NCBI RefSeq assembly: GCF_000262465.1
Contig: NZ_CM001489.1
Span: forward strand, 5,799,610 to 5,863,609
Length of the DNA stretch: 64,000 bases
Direction: 5' to 3'
DNA from: Frankia sp. QA3
Lineage (GTDB): Bacteria; Actinomycetota; Actinomycetes; Frankiales; Frankiaceae
Shown piece by piece: positions 8,470 through 16,842 of the stretch. Each line of letters opens with the position of its first letter. Within the stretch, counting starts at the first letter, position 1. The notes under the pieces were generated by a model. It was given only the letters and a program-made list of their open reading frames with translations, was not told the DNA's origin and ran no database searches. The position numbers were made by a program, and so were the translations under genes.

Positions 8470-11034
8470 ATGATGGTGTCGATGCCGGTCGATCCCGCGC
8501 CAGACGAGTACCCGACGCTCGTGGGCTGGCTGCGCGCGCTGCCTGACGAGGCGATCATCCGGCTGTTCCTGCTGCGACCCGATCTCGCGACACCGCCGCC
8601 GCCGGATTTCGACGTCCTGGCCGCCCGGCTGGAGATCCGGGTGAGCGTCGCGCGCGCTCTGGAACGGCTCGGCACCTTCGCGTGCGAGGTGCTGGAGGCG
8701 CTGACGATCCTGCCCTCCCCGGTGCCGCTGGCCGAGCTTGCCGCGTTCTGCGGGCACGCCGAGGTGGTGGCCGGGGTGGTGCACCGGCTGCGCGAGCTGG
8801 GCCTGCTCTGGGGTGATGACGGCGCGTTGCGGGTCGTCGGCATGGCCGTCGATCTCGTGGGGTCGCGGCCGCTCGGGCTCGGCCGGCCGATGCGGGAGTG
8901 CCTGTCGGCCTACCGGCACCCCCAGCTGGCCAGGGTCGCCGCCGCCGTCGGCCCGATTCCGCCTGCGACGGATTCGGTGGAGTCCGGGACCGGGTTCGCC
9001 GCCCGCGCCGATCTCGGCGACGCCATCGCCGAGCTGTTCGCCGATCCGGCGCGGGTCCGGGGCTGGCTTGACGGGTGCTCCGAGCGGGCCCACCAGCTGC
9101 TCCGCCGGCTGGCGGCCGGTCCCGCGCTCGGCACGACCGCCGAGGCGGGTCGGCTGCTCCCCGTCTCGGCGGCCCGCAGCCCGGTCGAGGAGCTGCTCGC
9201 CCGGGGTCTGCTGGTCGGGATCGACGAAGACACCGTCGAGCTGCCGCGGGAGGTCGGTCTCGCGGTGCGCGGTGACGCTCCGGCCGGCCAGCTACATCCG
9301 TATCCGCCCGAGCCGACGGGCGCGGATGTCGGCGCGGCGGCCGCCGACGCCGCGGCCGCGCTCGCCGCGGACACCGTCGTCCGCTGGGTCACCACGCTGC
9401 TCGACGCGTGGGGCTCGACGCCCGTGACCCCGCTGCGCACCGGCGGGTTGAGCGTGCGCGACCTGCGCGCGACCGCGAAGCTGCTCGACACCGACGAGCG
9501 GACCGCCGCCTTCGTGGTGGAGCTCGCGGCGGCCGCCGGACTCGTCGACGCGACAGCCGGCGTCGACGTCCAGTACATGCCCACCGCGGCCTACGACCGC
9601 TGGGGCACCGACCTGGTGGCGGCGCGGTGGGCGGTGCTGGTCGAGGGCTGGCTGCGTTCGCCGAGCGCCGCCTGGCTGGTGGGCGAGCGGGACGAGCGGG
9701 GTCGCCAGATCGCCGCGCTGTCGCTGGAGGTCCGCCGCTCCTCCGCGCCGGACCTGCGGGCCCAGGTCCTGCGCGCGCTGGCGGCGGCGCCGGCCGGGGT
9801 GGCGCCGACCGGCGAGTCGCTGCGCGCACTGCTGACCTGGCGGGCGCCGCGGCGGGCGGGCACGCTGCTGGCCGGGATGATCGACGGCACGGTTGGCGAG
9901 GCGGAGCTGCTCGGCCTGACCGGGCGGGGGGCGCCGAGTACCGTCGGGCGGCTACTGGCCACGCAGCTCGACGAGGAGAGCGCCGACCCGGCGCGGGTCG
10001 TGGGCCTGCCGAGCCGGCCGGCCGGCGGGGACGCCGCGCTGTGCGGCCGGCTCGCCGACGCCCTCGCGCCGCTGCTGCCCGAGCCGGTCGAGGAGCTGCT
10101 GCTGCAGGCGGACCTGACCGCGGTCGCCCCCGGTCCGCTGCTCCCCCGGGTGGCCGCGGAGCTCGCGCGGATGGCGGACGTCGAGTCGTCGGGTGCCGCG
10201 ACCGTCTACCGCTTCTCCGAGGAGTCGCTGCGCCGCGGGCTCGACTTGGGGCTGACTGCCGAGGACATCCACGCCACGCTCGGTCGCCTGGGCCGCGCCG
10301 GCGTCCCCCAGGGGCTGACCTACCTGATCGACGACACCGCCCGCCGGCACGGCCGGCTGCGGGCCGGTCCCGCATCGAGCTACCTGCGCTGCGACGACAC
10401 CGCGCTGCTCGCCGAGGTGGTCGCCAGCCGCCGCACGCAGGGGCTGGGGCTGCGCCGGATAGCGCCGACCATCGTCATCTCCCCGCTGCCGACCGGCGAG
10501 GTGCTCGCCGGTCTGCGCGCCGCGGGATACGCGCCGGTTGCGGAGGCGCCCGACGGCCGGGTGGTGCTCAGCCGGCCGGCCACCCACCGGACCCCGGCAA
10601 GGCCGCGCCCGGCGCCCGTCGACGTCGCTGACGGGCGGCTCGCGCAGGCGCGCGACGTGCTGCGGCTGGTGCGCCGCGGCGACGACAGCGCGCAGGCGAT
10701 GCGGGCGGCCGGGGGTGTCGCCGGCGCTGAGATCGGGCTCACCCGGTCCGCCCCGCTCATCCTCGTGATGTTGCAGGGCGCCGTCCGGGACCGGCGCCGG
10801 GTTCTGCTCGGGTACGTCGACCAGCAGGGCACCCCCAGCGACCGGATCGTGCGGCCGACCGCGGTGGATGGTGGCTGGCTGACCGCCTGGGACGAGCTCA
10901 GCGCCGCCCCGCGTCGCTTCGCCCTGCACCGGGTGACCGGGGTTGCCGACATCGACGAGGTGTTCGGTGGTGGCGGCGCCCCGGCGCCGGCCGACTGGAC
11001 GGCCTCCACGCCGGACGCGGCCGACCCGCCCTGA
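8470..11034 (+). CDS. Helicase-associated protein (XPB N-terminal-like, WYL-like C-terminus)
   Basis: 854 residues. The N-terminal region (YPTLVGWLRALPDEAIIRLF, LEIRVSVARALERLGTFA) reads as helical winged-helix-like modules. Around residues 540-620, VAPGPLLPRVAAELARM and GAATVYRFSEESLRRGLDLG match what I know as the XPB/Ssl2 N-terminal (Helicase_C_3) domain. From about residue 735 there is a WYL-like domain (LILVMLQGAVRDRRRVLLGY and TPSDRIVRPTAVDGGWL), a fold linked to nucleic-acid or ligand sensing. It has no Walker motifs, so it is not itself a helicase. It precedes the XPB helicase gene on the same strand, as in many actinobacteria, so a DNA repair or remodelling partnership is inferred. 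ATGs at 8470, 8473 and 8482 are all possible starts. Confidence 0.85.
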   Translation: MMVSMPVDPAPDEYPTLVGWLRALPDEAIIRLFLLRPDLATPPPPDFDVLAARLEIRVSVARALERLGTFACEVLEALTILPSPVPLAELAAFCGHAEVVAGVVHRLRELGLLWGDDGALRVVGMAVDLVGSRPLGLGRPMRECLSAYRHPQLARVAAAVGPIPPATDSVESGTGFAARADLGDAIAELFADPARVRGWLDGCSERAHQLLRRLAAGPALGTTAEAGRLLPVSAARSPVEELLARGLLVGIDEDTVELPREVGLAVRGDAPAGQLHPYPPEPTGADVGAAAADAAAALAADTVVRWVTTLLDAWGSTPVTPLRTGGLSVRDLRATAKLLDTDERTAAFVVELAAAAGLVDATAGVDVQYMPTAAYDRWGTDLVAARWAVLVEGWLRSPSAAWLVGERDERGRQIAALSLEVRRSSAPDLRAQVLRALAAAPAGVAPTGESLRALLTWRAPRRAGTLLAGMIDGTVGEAELLGLTGRGAPSTVGRLLATQLDEESADPARVVGLPSRPAGGDAALCGRLADALAPLLPEPVEELLLQADLTAVAPGPLLPRVAAELARMADVESSGAATVYRFSEESLRRGLDLGLTAEDIHATLGRLGRAGVPQGLTYLIDDTARRHGRLRAGPASSYLRCDDTALLAEVVASRRTQGLGLRRIAPTIVISPLPTGEVLAGLRAAGYAPVAEAPDGRVVLSRPATHRTPARPRPAPVDVADGRLAQARDVLRLVRRGDDSAQAMRAAGGVAGAEIGLTRSAPLILVMLQGAVRDRRRVLLGYVDQQGTPSDRIVRPTAVDGGWLTAWDELSAAPRRFALHRVTGVADIDEVFGGGGAPAPADWTASTPDAADPP

Positions 11035-11040
11035 GCTCCT

Positions 11041-11088
11041 GAGCCTGACAGCCCGTGAGCCTGGCAGCCCGTGAGCCTGGCAGCCCGT
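11041..11088. repeat. 16-bp tandem repeat after a stop codon
   Basis: Three copies of GAGCCTGRCAGCCCGT at 11041-11056, 11057-11072 and 11073-11088; the first copy has one base change. They begin six bases after the stop of the helicase companion gene and carry further TGA triplets. No protein is encoded here. Confidence 0.85.
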
Positions 11089-11304
11089 GAGCGACCGCCC
11101 TGAGTCGGACGGCGCCGCGGCTGCGGCGTTGCGTGACTGTCTGCCCCGCGCCGCCACCTGCCTCGTGGGCTCCCTCAGGACGGCGTCGCCAACCTGTCGG
11201 TGGGCGCCTGTACCGTCGATGTACGTCGCTCGCACGGCGGCGTGCCCTCCGGGACGTGCCCGGGTGGGCCGATGCCGTACGGCGGAACCAGGAGGATGGT
11301 GAGG

Positions 11305-13029
11305 GTGGCGGACGGCCCGTTGATCGTTCAGTCGGACAAGACCCTGCTCCTGGAGGTCGACCATCCCGGTGCCCCCGAGGCCCGGGCGGCCATCGCCCCG
11401 TTCGCCGAGCTGGAGCGGTCCCCGGAGCACGTGCACACCTACCGGGTCACCCCGCTGGCCCTGTGGAATGCCCGCGCCGCCGGGCATGATGCCGAGCAGG
11501 TGGTGGACGCGCTCGTCCGCCACTCCCGCTACGCGGTGCCGCACGCGCTGCTCGTCGACGTCGCCGACACCATGGACCGCTACGGCCGGCTGCGGCTGGA
11601 GAACGATCCGGTCCACGGACTGGTGCTGCGGGCGCTCGACCGGGCCGTGCTCGTCGAGGTCGCGCGGGCGAAGAAGGTCGCGCCGATGCTGGGCGCGCGC
11701 ATCGACGACGACACGATCGCCGTGCACCCGTCCGAGCGCGGCCGGCTCAAGCAGGCGCTGCTCAAGCTCGGCTGGCCCGCGGAGGACCTCGCCGGCTACG
11801 TCGACGGCGAGAAGCACCCGATCGAGCTTTGCCAGGACGGCTGGGAGCTGCGCGAGTACCAGAAGGGCGCGGTCGCGGGCTTCTGGGAGGGCGGCTCCGG
11901 CGTCGTCGTGCTGCCGTCGGGCGCGGGGAAGACCATCGTCGGCGCGGCAGCGATGGCCCAGGCCGGCGCGACCACGCTGATCCTGGTCACGAACACGGTC
12001 GCCGGTCGCCAATGGCGGCACGAGCTGCTGCGCCGTACCTCGCTGACCGAGGAGGAGATCGGCGAGTACTCCGGCGAGCGCAAGGAGATTCGCCCGGTCA
12101 CCATCGCGACCTACCAGGTGATGACGGCCCGTCGCAAGGGCGAGTACCTGCACCTGGACCTGTTCGGCGCCCGAGACTGGGGCCTGATCGTCTACGACGA
12201 GGTGCACCTGCTGCCCGCGCCGGTCTTCCGGATGACCGCCGACATCCAGTCCCGCCGCCGGCTCGGCCTGACGGCGACCCTGGTGCGCGAGGACGGCCGG
12301 GAGGGCGACGTCTTCTCGCTGATCGGGCCGAAGCGGTACGACGCGCCGTGGCGCGAGATCGAGGCGCAGGGCTGGATCGCCCCCGCGGAGTGCACCGAGG
12401 TGCGGGTCACCCTGACCGACGACGAGCGGATGGCCTACGCCGTCGCCGAGCCGGAGGAGCGCTACCGGATGTGCGCCACCGCTTACAGCAAGCGGGCGGT
12501 GGTGGAGCGTCTCGTCCGCCGGCACTCCGGCGATCGGGTGCTGGTGATCGGCGCCTACCTCGACCAGCTTGACGAGCTCGGCGAGCTGCTGGGCGCCCCC
12601 GTCATCCAGGGCTCGACCCGCAACCGGGAGCGCGAGCGGCTGTTCGAGGCGTTCCGCACGGGCGAGATCACCACGTTGGTCGTCTCCAAGGTCGCGAACG
12701 TGTCCATCGATTTGCCGGAGGCCGGGGTGGCGGTGCAGGTCTCGGGCACCTTCGGCTCCCGACAGGAGGAGGCGCAGCGCCTCGGGCGGGTGCTGCGGCC
12801 CAAGGCCGACGGCCGAGCGGCGCACTTCTACACCGTGGTCGCCCGCGACACCGTCGACCAGGAGTACGCGGCCCACCGCCAGCGCTTCCTCGCCGAGCAG
12901 GGCTACGCGTACACGATCATCGACGCCGATGACATCCCCGACCCGCGTGACGCCGCCGACCGCGGCGACCTCGCGGACCCGGACGACATCGCCGACCCCG
13001 ACCCCGACGGCGCTGGCGGGTGGGACTAG
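11305..13029 (+). CDS. XPB-type DNA repair helicase (superfamily 2)
   Basis: 574 residues. ATP-dependent 3'-5' DNA helicase related to archaeal and eukaryotic XPB. An N-terminal domain starts with PLIVQSDKTLLLEVDH. Walker A LPSGAGKT lies near residue 203, DEVH near 298 (YDEVHLLPAP), motif III LTATLVRED near 322, and motifs V-VI SKVANVSIDLPEAG and QRLGRVLRPK near 475-495. The C-terminal tail is an Asp/Pro repeat (DPRDAADRGDLADPDDIADP). AGGAGG at 11290-11295 abuts an ATG at 11296. GTG 11305, nine bases after AGGAGG, gives the family N-terminus MADGPLIVQSDK and is preferred. It pairs with the upstream WYL-bearing protein. A role in nucleotide excision repair or transcription-coupled events is inferred from the family. 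Confidence 0.93.
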   Translation: MADGPLIVQSDKTLLLEVDHPGAPEARAAIAPFAELERSPEHVHTYRVTPLALWNARAAGHDAEQVVDALVRHSRYAVPHALLVDVADTMDRYGRLRLENDPVHGLVLRALDRAVLVEVARAKKVAPMLGARIDDDTIAVHPSERGRLKQALLKLGWPAEDLAGYVDGEKHPIELCQDGWELREYQKGAVAGFWEGGSGVVVLPSGAGKTIVGAAAMAQAGATTLILVTNTVAGRQWRHELLRRTSLTEEEIGEYSGERKEIRPVTIATYQVMTARRKGEYLHLDLFGARDWGLIVYDEVHLLPAPVFRMTADIQSRRRLGLTATLVREDGREGDVFSLIGPKRYDAPWREIEAQGWIAPAECTEVRVTLTDDERMAYAVAEPEERYRMCATAYSKRAVVERLVRRHSGDRVLVIGAYLDQLDELGELLGAPVIQGSTRNRERERLFEAFRTGEITTLVVSKVANVSIDLPEAGVAVQVSGTFGSRQEEAQRLGRVLRPKADGRAAHFYTVVARDTVDQEYAAHRQRFLAEQGYAYTIIDADDIPDPRDAADRGDLADPDDIADPDPDGAGGWD

Positions 13030-13105
13030 CCCGGCCAGCGCACGCCCGACCTCGCCGGGCCCACGACGGCGCGGGCGGGACCAACCCGGTCCCAGGCGCC
13101 GCCTC

Positions 13106-13696
13106 TCACTCGGCGTCGGGCGGGTCGATCAGCTCGATGGGCCGGACGGTCACCGGGAACGGGCGCCTCGCACTGAACTCACCCCGTGGGTCGGCCGCGC
13201 TGGTGGTCACGTAGGCGCCGTCAACCAGCTCGAACGCCTCCAGCGTCGCCGCGTCCGGATCAATCAGCCAGCACGACGGCACCCCGCGCTCCCGGTAGAG
13301 ATCGAGCTTCAGTGTGCGGTCGTAGCGGCGGGTGCTCGCATCCGCGACCTCGACGACGAGGTACGGCGTCTCCCGCAGCCGGCGGCCCACCACCTCGGGG
13401 CTCGGGGCGACGACGATGTCCGGCACAAGCAGGCAGCGCGCTGACAACTCCACCCCGACCCCGGCGGGGAGCACGTGGGCGCCGGAGGTGGCTGCCTGCG
13501 TCAGCAGCCGGGTCAGCCGGCTGGTCACCCGGGCGCGCAGCGGCGTCGGCCACGGGCGCAGGACGCACAGCCCGTCCAGCAGCTCCAGCCGGGCATCGTC
13601 GTACCCGCCGGTGTCGAGATTCTCGACCGTGACCGGAGGTGCGGGCACGGTTACCGACGGGCGGTGGGAGCGGGACTGCGGGGGTGCCTGGACCAC
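13106..13696 (-). CDS. Uma2 family (DUF820) restriction-endonuclease-fold protein
   Basis: 196 residues. Uma2 proteins have a PD-(D/E)XK-like nuclease fold; their biological targets are mostly unknown. Visible family features are YDDARLELLDGLCVL (start of the fold), VLPAGVGVELSARCLLVPDIVV with the conserved P-D, ETPYLVVEVADASTRRYDRTLKLDLYRERGV with the E-V-x-D/S and K positions of the active site, and SCWLIDPDAATLEAF. The gene is convergent with the helicase gene 77 bases away. Multiple copies per genome are common in actinobacteria and cyanobacteria. No partner gene is visible beside it. A disordered Pro/Ser leader of about 22 residues precedes the fold. Confidence 0.85.
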   Translation of the reverse strand: MVQAPPQSRSHRPSVTVPAPPVTVENLDTGGYDDARLELLDGLCVLRPWPTPLRARVTSRLTRLLTQAATSGAHVLPAGVGVELSARCLLVPDIVVAPSPEVVGRRLRETPYLVVEVADASTRRYDRTLKLDLYRERGVPSCWLIDPDAATLEAFELVDGAYVTTSAADPRGEFSARRPFPVTVRPIELIDPPDAE

Positions 13697-13960
13697 GCTG
13701 CCTATCGTGCCCCGCCGCGGAGGCCCTGTCGAAAGACCGACTGCGTTAATTGTCCGTGTCGCGCAAATAGTCGAGCTCTAACCTCCCCCGCCGCGAATTG
13801 TTGAAAAGAAGTGACATAAAACTCTTGTCGGCTCCAATACCCAGTGGTAACTTGATCGCCGTTGCTGACGGCCGAGAACCTTTCTTGGCGCAAGGTCGTC
13901 TTTGGGAGCGCCTCCTGGCGTTCGCTCCGTCCCGAGTGGCGCCCGCTCCCAGGCCGAAGA

Positions 13961-14003
13961 GCCCGCCTCCGCGGAACCTCCCGTCCGCGGAGGCGGGCCT
14001 TTC
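13961..14003 (+). terminator. Rho-independent terminator-like hairpin
   Basis: A perfect 15-bp stem, GCCCGCCTCCGCGGA at 13961-13975 and its complement at 13984-13998, with loop ACCTCCCG, is followed by CCTTT. It ends a transcript not otherwise identified on the plus strand, or insulates groEL from read-through. No gene ends immediately upstream. Confidence 0.65.
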
Positions 14004-14013
14004 CCCGGATGGC

Positions 14014-14283
14014 GCCTTCGGCGCAATCCGGGGACCCCTGGCCTCGGGGTGGTCGTGGGGTTTCCGTCAGATCGCCTTCGGCGATCTTTCTGGGGGAGCC
14101 GTGGGGGCCTTCGGCGCAATCCGGGGACCCCTGGCCTCGGGGTGGTCGTGGGGTTTCCGTCAGATCGCCTTCGGCGATCTTTCTGGGGGAGCCGTGGGGG
14201 CCTTCGGCGCAATCCGGGGACCCCTGGCCTCGGGGTGGTCGTGGGGTTCCGCCGCATCGCCTTTTCGATCTTGTCGGGGTGGC
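14014..14283. repeat. 93-bp tandem repeat, about 2.9 copies, with internal hairpins
   Basis: Copies start at 14014, 14107 and 14200. The first two match over nearly the full 93 bases; the third matches for about 49 bases and then diverges. Each full unit carries AGATCGCC-TTC-GGCGATCT followed by TTTC, an 8-bp stem resembling a small terminator, and a second short hairpin around GCC-TTC-GGC. The first copy has a longer GCGCC/GGCGC stem. High identity between copies suggests recent duplication or gene conversion. Confidence 0.85.
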
Positions 14284-14642
14284 TGAGTGGCCTCTGGCGG
14301 TGAGAAGTCGGAGATGCCGACTTTGCCGCCACCGTGGCTGATGCGGTGAGGGGTGCACTTTCAATGTGACGTACGGCTCTGGCGGCAATCACCCCAATAA
14401 AGGGGTATCCCCGCGTTGACGTGGCGTCGGCCCAGGTGAAGTGCGGTGCAGCCTGTACGGTATTCCGGCCCCAAACCGTGCCGACCGCACCGCAATCGTG
14501 GGTGGACGGCAGGGCGTCGAGCTGAGGCGTGGGGATTCGGAGCGGGAGGCGGAAGCGGCGTGGGCGGTTCTCGCCTGCGGGGGGTCGGGCGCGGTCGGGC
14601 ACCGGCTGGCCTAGGCGGCCGCAGTGGGGGCGCGCAACGGCG

Positions 14643-14673
14643 AAAGGCGGCCCCGGGAAACGGAGCCGCCTTC
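14643..14673 (-). terminator. groEL terminator
   Basis: On the minus strand GGCGGC and GCCGCC (14670-14665 and 14651-14646) pair around a CCG/CGG-extended stem, followed by TTTCG. It lies 56 bases downstream of the groEL stop. Confidence 0.65.
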
Positions 14674-14728
14674 GTCGTGACGGTGGTGCTGATCCAGCGC
14701 TCGCGCTGGGTGGTGCGGGGGAGCTGGA

Positions 14729-16351
14729 CTAGAAGTCCATCTCGCCGCCGCCGCCGGGGACGGCCGGAGCCGGGTTCTTCTCCGGCTTGTCGGCGATGAC
14801 GGCCTCGGTGGTGAGGAACAGGCCGGCGATCGACGCGGCGTTCTGCAGCGCGGAGCGGGTGACCTTGGCCGGGTCGATGATGCCGGTGGCGATCAGGTCG
14901 ACGTACTCGCCGGTGGCCGCGTTCAGACCGTGGCCGGTCGGGAGGTTGCGGACCTTGTCGACCACGACGCCGCCCTCGAGACCGCTGTTGAAGGCGATCT
15001 GCTTGATGGGCGCCTCGAGCGCGAGCCGGACGATGTTCGCCCCGGTCGCCTCGTCACCGGACAGGTCCAGCTTCTCGAAGGCGGTGATCGACGCCTGGAG
15101 CAGCGCGACGCCGCCACCGGCGACGATGCCCTCCTCGACGGCGGCCTTCGCGTTGGACACCGCGTCCTCGATGCGGTGCTTCTTCTCCTTGAGCTCGACC
15201 TCGGTGGCCGCGCCGACCTTGATGACGGCGACGCCGCCGGCCAGCTTCGCGAGGCGCTCCTGGAGCTTCTCGCGGTCGTAGTCCGAGTCGGACTTCTCGA
15301 TCTCGTTGCGGATCTGGCTGACCCGACCGGCGATCTGGTCGGGGTCGCCCGAGCCCTCGACGACGGTGGTCTCGTCCTTGGTGACGACGACCTTCCGCGC
15401 GCGGCCGAGCAGGTCGAGCGAGGTGCTCTCGAGCTTGAGACCGACGTCCTCGGAGATGACCTGGCCGCCGGTGAGGATGGCGATGTCGCCCAGGATCGCC
15501 TTGCGGCGGTCCCCGAAGCCGGGGGCCTTCACCGCGACACTCTTGAAGGTGCCGCGGATCTTGTTGACGACCAGGGTCGCCAGGGCCTCGCCCTCGACGT
15601 CCTCGGAGATGATGACCAGCGGCTTGCTGGTCTGCATGACCTTCTCCAGCAGCGGGAGCAGGTCCTTCACCGCGGCGATCTTGCTGTTGACGATCAGGAT
15701 GTACGGGTCGTCGAGGACGGCCTCCTGACGGTCGGCGTCCGTGACGAAGTACGGCGAGATGTAGCCCTTGTCGAAGCGCATGCCCTCGGTGAGCTCCAGC
15801 TCCAGACCGAAGGTGTTGCTCTCCTCGACGGTGACGACGCCTTCCTTGCCGACCTTGTCGAGGGCCTCGGCGATGAGACCGCCGATGGCCGGGTCGCCGG
15901 CGGAGATCGACGCCGTGGAGGCGATCTGCTCCTTGGTCTCGACCTCCTTGGCCTGCTTCGACAGCTCCTCGGAGACGCGCTCGACCGCGACCTCGATGCC
16001 CTTCTTCAGGCCGAGGGGGTTGGCGCCGGCGGCCACGTTGCGCAGACCCTCGCGCACCAGGGCCTGAGCCAGGATGGTCGCGGTCGTGGTGCCGTCACCC
16101 GCGACGTCGTTGGTCTTCTTCGCGACTTCCTTGACGAGCTCCGCACCGATCTTCTCGTACGGGTCCTCGAGCTCGATCTCCTTGGCGATGCTCACACCGT
16201 CGTTGGTGATCGTGGGGACGCCCCACTTCTTCTCCAGTACGACGTTGCGACCCTTCGGACCGAGCGTGACCTTGACGGCATCGGCCAGCTGGTTCATGCC
16301 GCGCTCCAGGCCGCGCCGAGCCTCCTCGTCGAAGGCGATGATCTTCGGCAT
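14729..16351 (-). CDS. groEL: Chaperonin GroEL (60 kDa)
   Basis: 540 residues, the usual length. The start ATG 16351 gives MPKIIAFDEEARRGLERG, with GGGAGG nine bases upstream. The family ATP-binding block VTLGPKGRNVVLEKKWG, GDGTTTATILAQ and the C-terminal signature region (AAVEEGIVAGGGVALL) are present. The tail ends GGGGEMDF rather than the Gly-Met repeats of enterobacteria or the His-rich tail of some mycobacterial GroEL1. No groES lies beside it, so this is the stand-alone GroEL2-type copy of actinobacteria; a groESL1 operon elsewhere is expected. Two CIRCE operators sit upstream, so HrcA repression with heat induction is predicted. It folds newly made proteins in the cytosol. Confidence 0.97.
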   Translation of the reverse strand: MPKIIAFDEEARRGLERGMNQLADAVKVTLGPKGRNVVLEKKWGVPTITNDGVSIAKEIELEDPYEKIGAELVKEVAKKTNDVAGDGTTTATILAQALVREGLRNVAAGANPLGLKKGIEVAVERVSEELSKQAKEVETKEQIASTASISAGDPAIGGLIAEALDKVGKEGVVTVEESNTFGLELELTEGMRFDKGYISPYFVTDADRQEAVLDDPYILIVNSKIAAVKDLLPLLEKVMQTSKPLVIISEDVEGEALATLVVNKIRGTFKSVAVKAPGFGDRRKAILGDIAILTGGQVISEDVGLKLESTSLDLLGRARKVVVTKDETTVVEGSGDPDQIAGRVSQIRNEIEKSDSDYDREKLQERLAKLAGGVAVIKVGAATEVELKEKKHRIEDAVSNAKAAVEEGIVAGGGVALLQASITAFEKLDLSGDEATGANIVRLALEAPIKQIAFNSGLEGGVVVDKVRNLPTGHGLNAATGEYVDLIATGIIDPAKVTRSALQNAASIAGLFLTTEAVIADKPEKNPAPAVPGGGGEMDF

Positions 16352-16492
16352 GGTTTCTGGGTCCTCCCAGTGGGATGGCAGGTTCGATGGCCTGGCCACA
16401 ACGACGCCCGCGACGGACGGCTCCCGCCGGCTCCGACCCCGGTGCAACCACCGTGGACGCCGGGCGGATCGGGCAGCCTCGCCGTTTCAGCC

Positions 16493-16519
16493 TTGGCACT
16501 CCCTAGGTGAGAGTGCCAG
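16493..16519 (-). promoter_or_regulatory. CIRCE operator 1 (HrcA site)
   Basis: TTGGCACTC, nine bases, then GAGTGCCAG: the CIRCE consensus TTAGCACTC-N9-GAGTGCTAA with small symmetric changes. It lies about 140 bases before groEL. Confidence 0.9.
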
Positions 16520-16526
16520 GTCCTGT

Positions 16527-16553
16527 TTAGCACTCGGCATGGGTGAGTGCAAG
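16527..16553 (-). promoter_or_regulatory. CIRCE operator 2 (HrcA site)
   Basis: TTAGCACTC, nine bases, then GAGTGCAAG. The left arm is a perfect consensus match. It starts seven bases after the first operator, giving two adjacent sites, 34 bases apart start to start. Confidence 0.88.
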
Positions 16554-16776
16554 CTCGGTACTGCGTCCGCGCGCTTCGCAGCACGCGGACGCCGACCGTT
16601 TCGCAACCCGCCGCGGGGGCGAGACCGCCTCGTTCGGAATCGCGTAACCGCTGCCTGGGCGGGATTGTCGGCCCGTTGTCGCGTGGGCGACAGCGGGCCG
16701 CTCGGCCTCGCGCCCGGGGTTCCGCCGGGCGACTCGCCGGCGGAACCGGGCGCTCCCGTGTCGCCGACCACCGTGC

Positions 16777-16818
16777 CCTTCCACAGGGCTGCGCGCCCGA
16801 TTCGTCCCTGTGGAAAGG
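16777..16818 (-). terminator. Hairpin downstream of the threonine-synthase-like gene
   Basis: CCTTCCACAGGG (16777-16788) and CCCTGTGGAAAGG (16806-16818) form a 12-bp stem with one bulge and a 17-base loop, 25 bases after the stop at 16843. There is no U-tract, so it would be an actinobacterial-type terminator or a processing site rather than a classical one. Confidence 0.5.
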
Positions 16819-16842
16819 CTGGGGGACGAGGAACGCGGCGGG

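Larger units (their letters stand above)
13697..14728. other. 1-kb non-coding region with terminators and tandem repeats
   Basis: The gap between the Uma2 gene and the end of groEL contains an AT-richer stretch at 13740-13910 (probable Uma2 promoter side), a strong terminator-like hairpin at 13961-13998, a 93-bp tandem repeat at 14014-14283 and the groEL terminator at 14643-14673. At 14439-14494, TGCGGTGC/GCACCGCA and ACGGT/ACCGT pair as a nested hairpin. Frames across the repeat stay open on both strands only because 93 is a multiple of three; they have no ribosome binding sites and the translated repeats look unlike protein. Confidence 0.6.

Noticed and set aside
9952..12876. A 974-codon minus-strand frame opposite the helicase pair
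   Set aside because: The plus-strand helicase motifs are unmistakable; the mirror translation has none.
14011..14200. UUCG tetraloop hairpins in the 93-bp repeats
   Set aside because: The pairing arms leave a three-base UUC loop closed by C-G, so the classical C(UUCG)G tetraloop is not formed.
14014..14283. CRISPR array or a repeat-containing protein
   Set aside because: The units are directly adjacent without unique spacers, and translations in all open frames look unlike protein and lack start signals.
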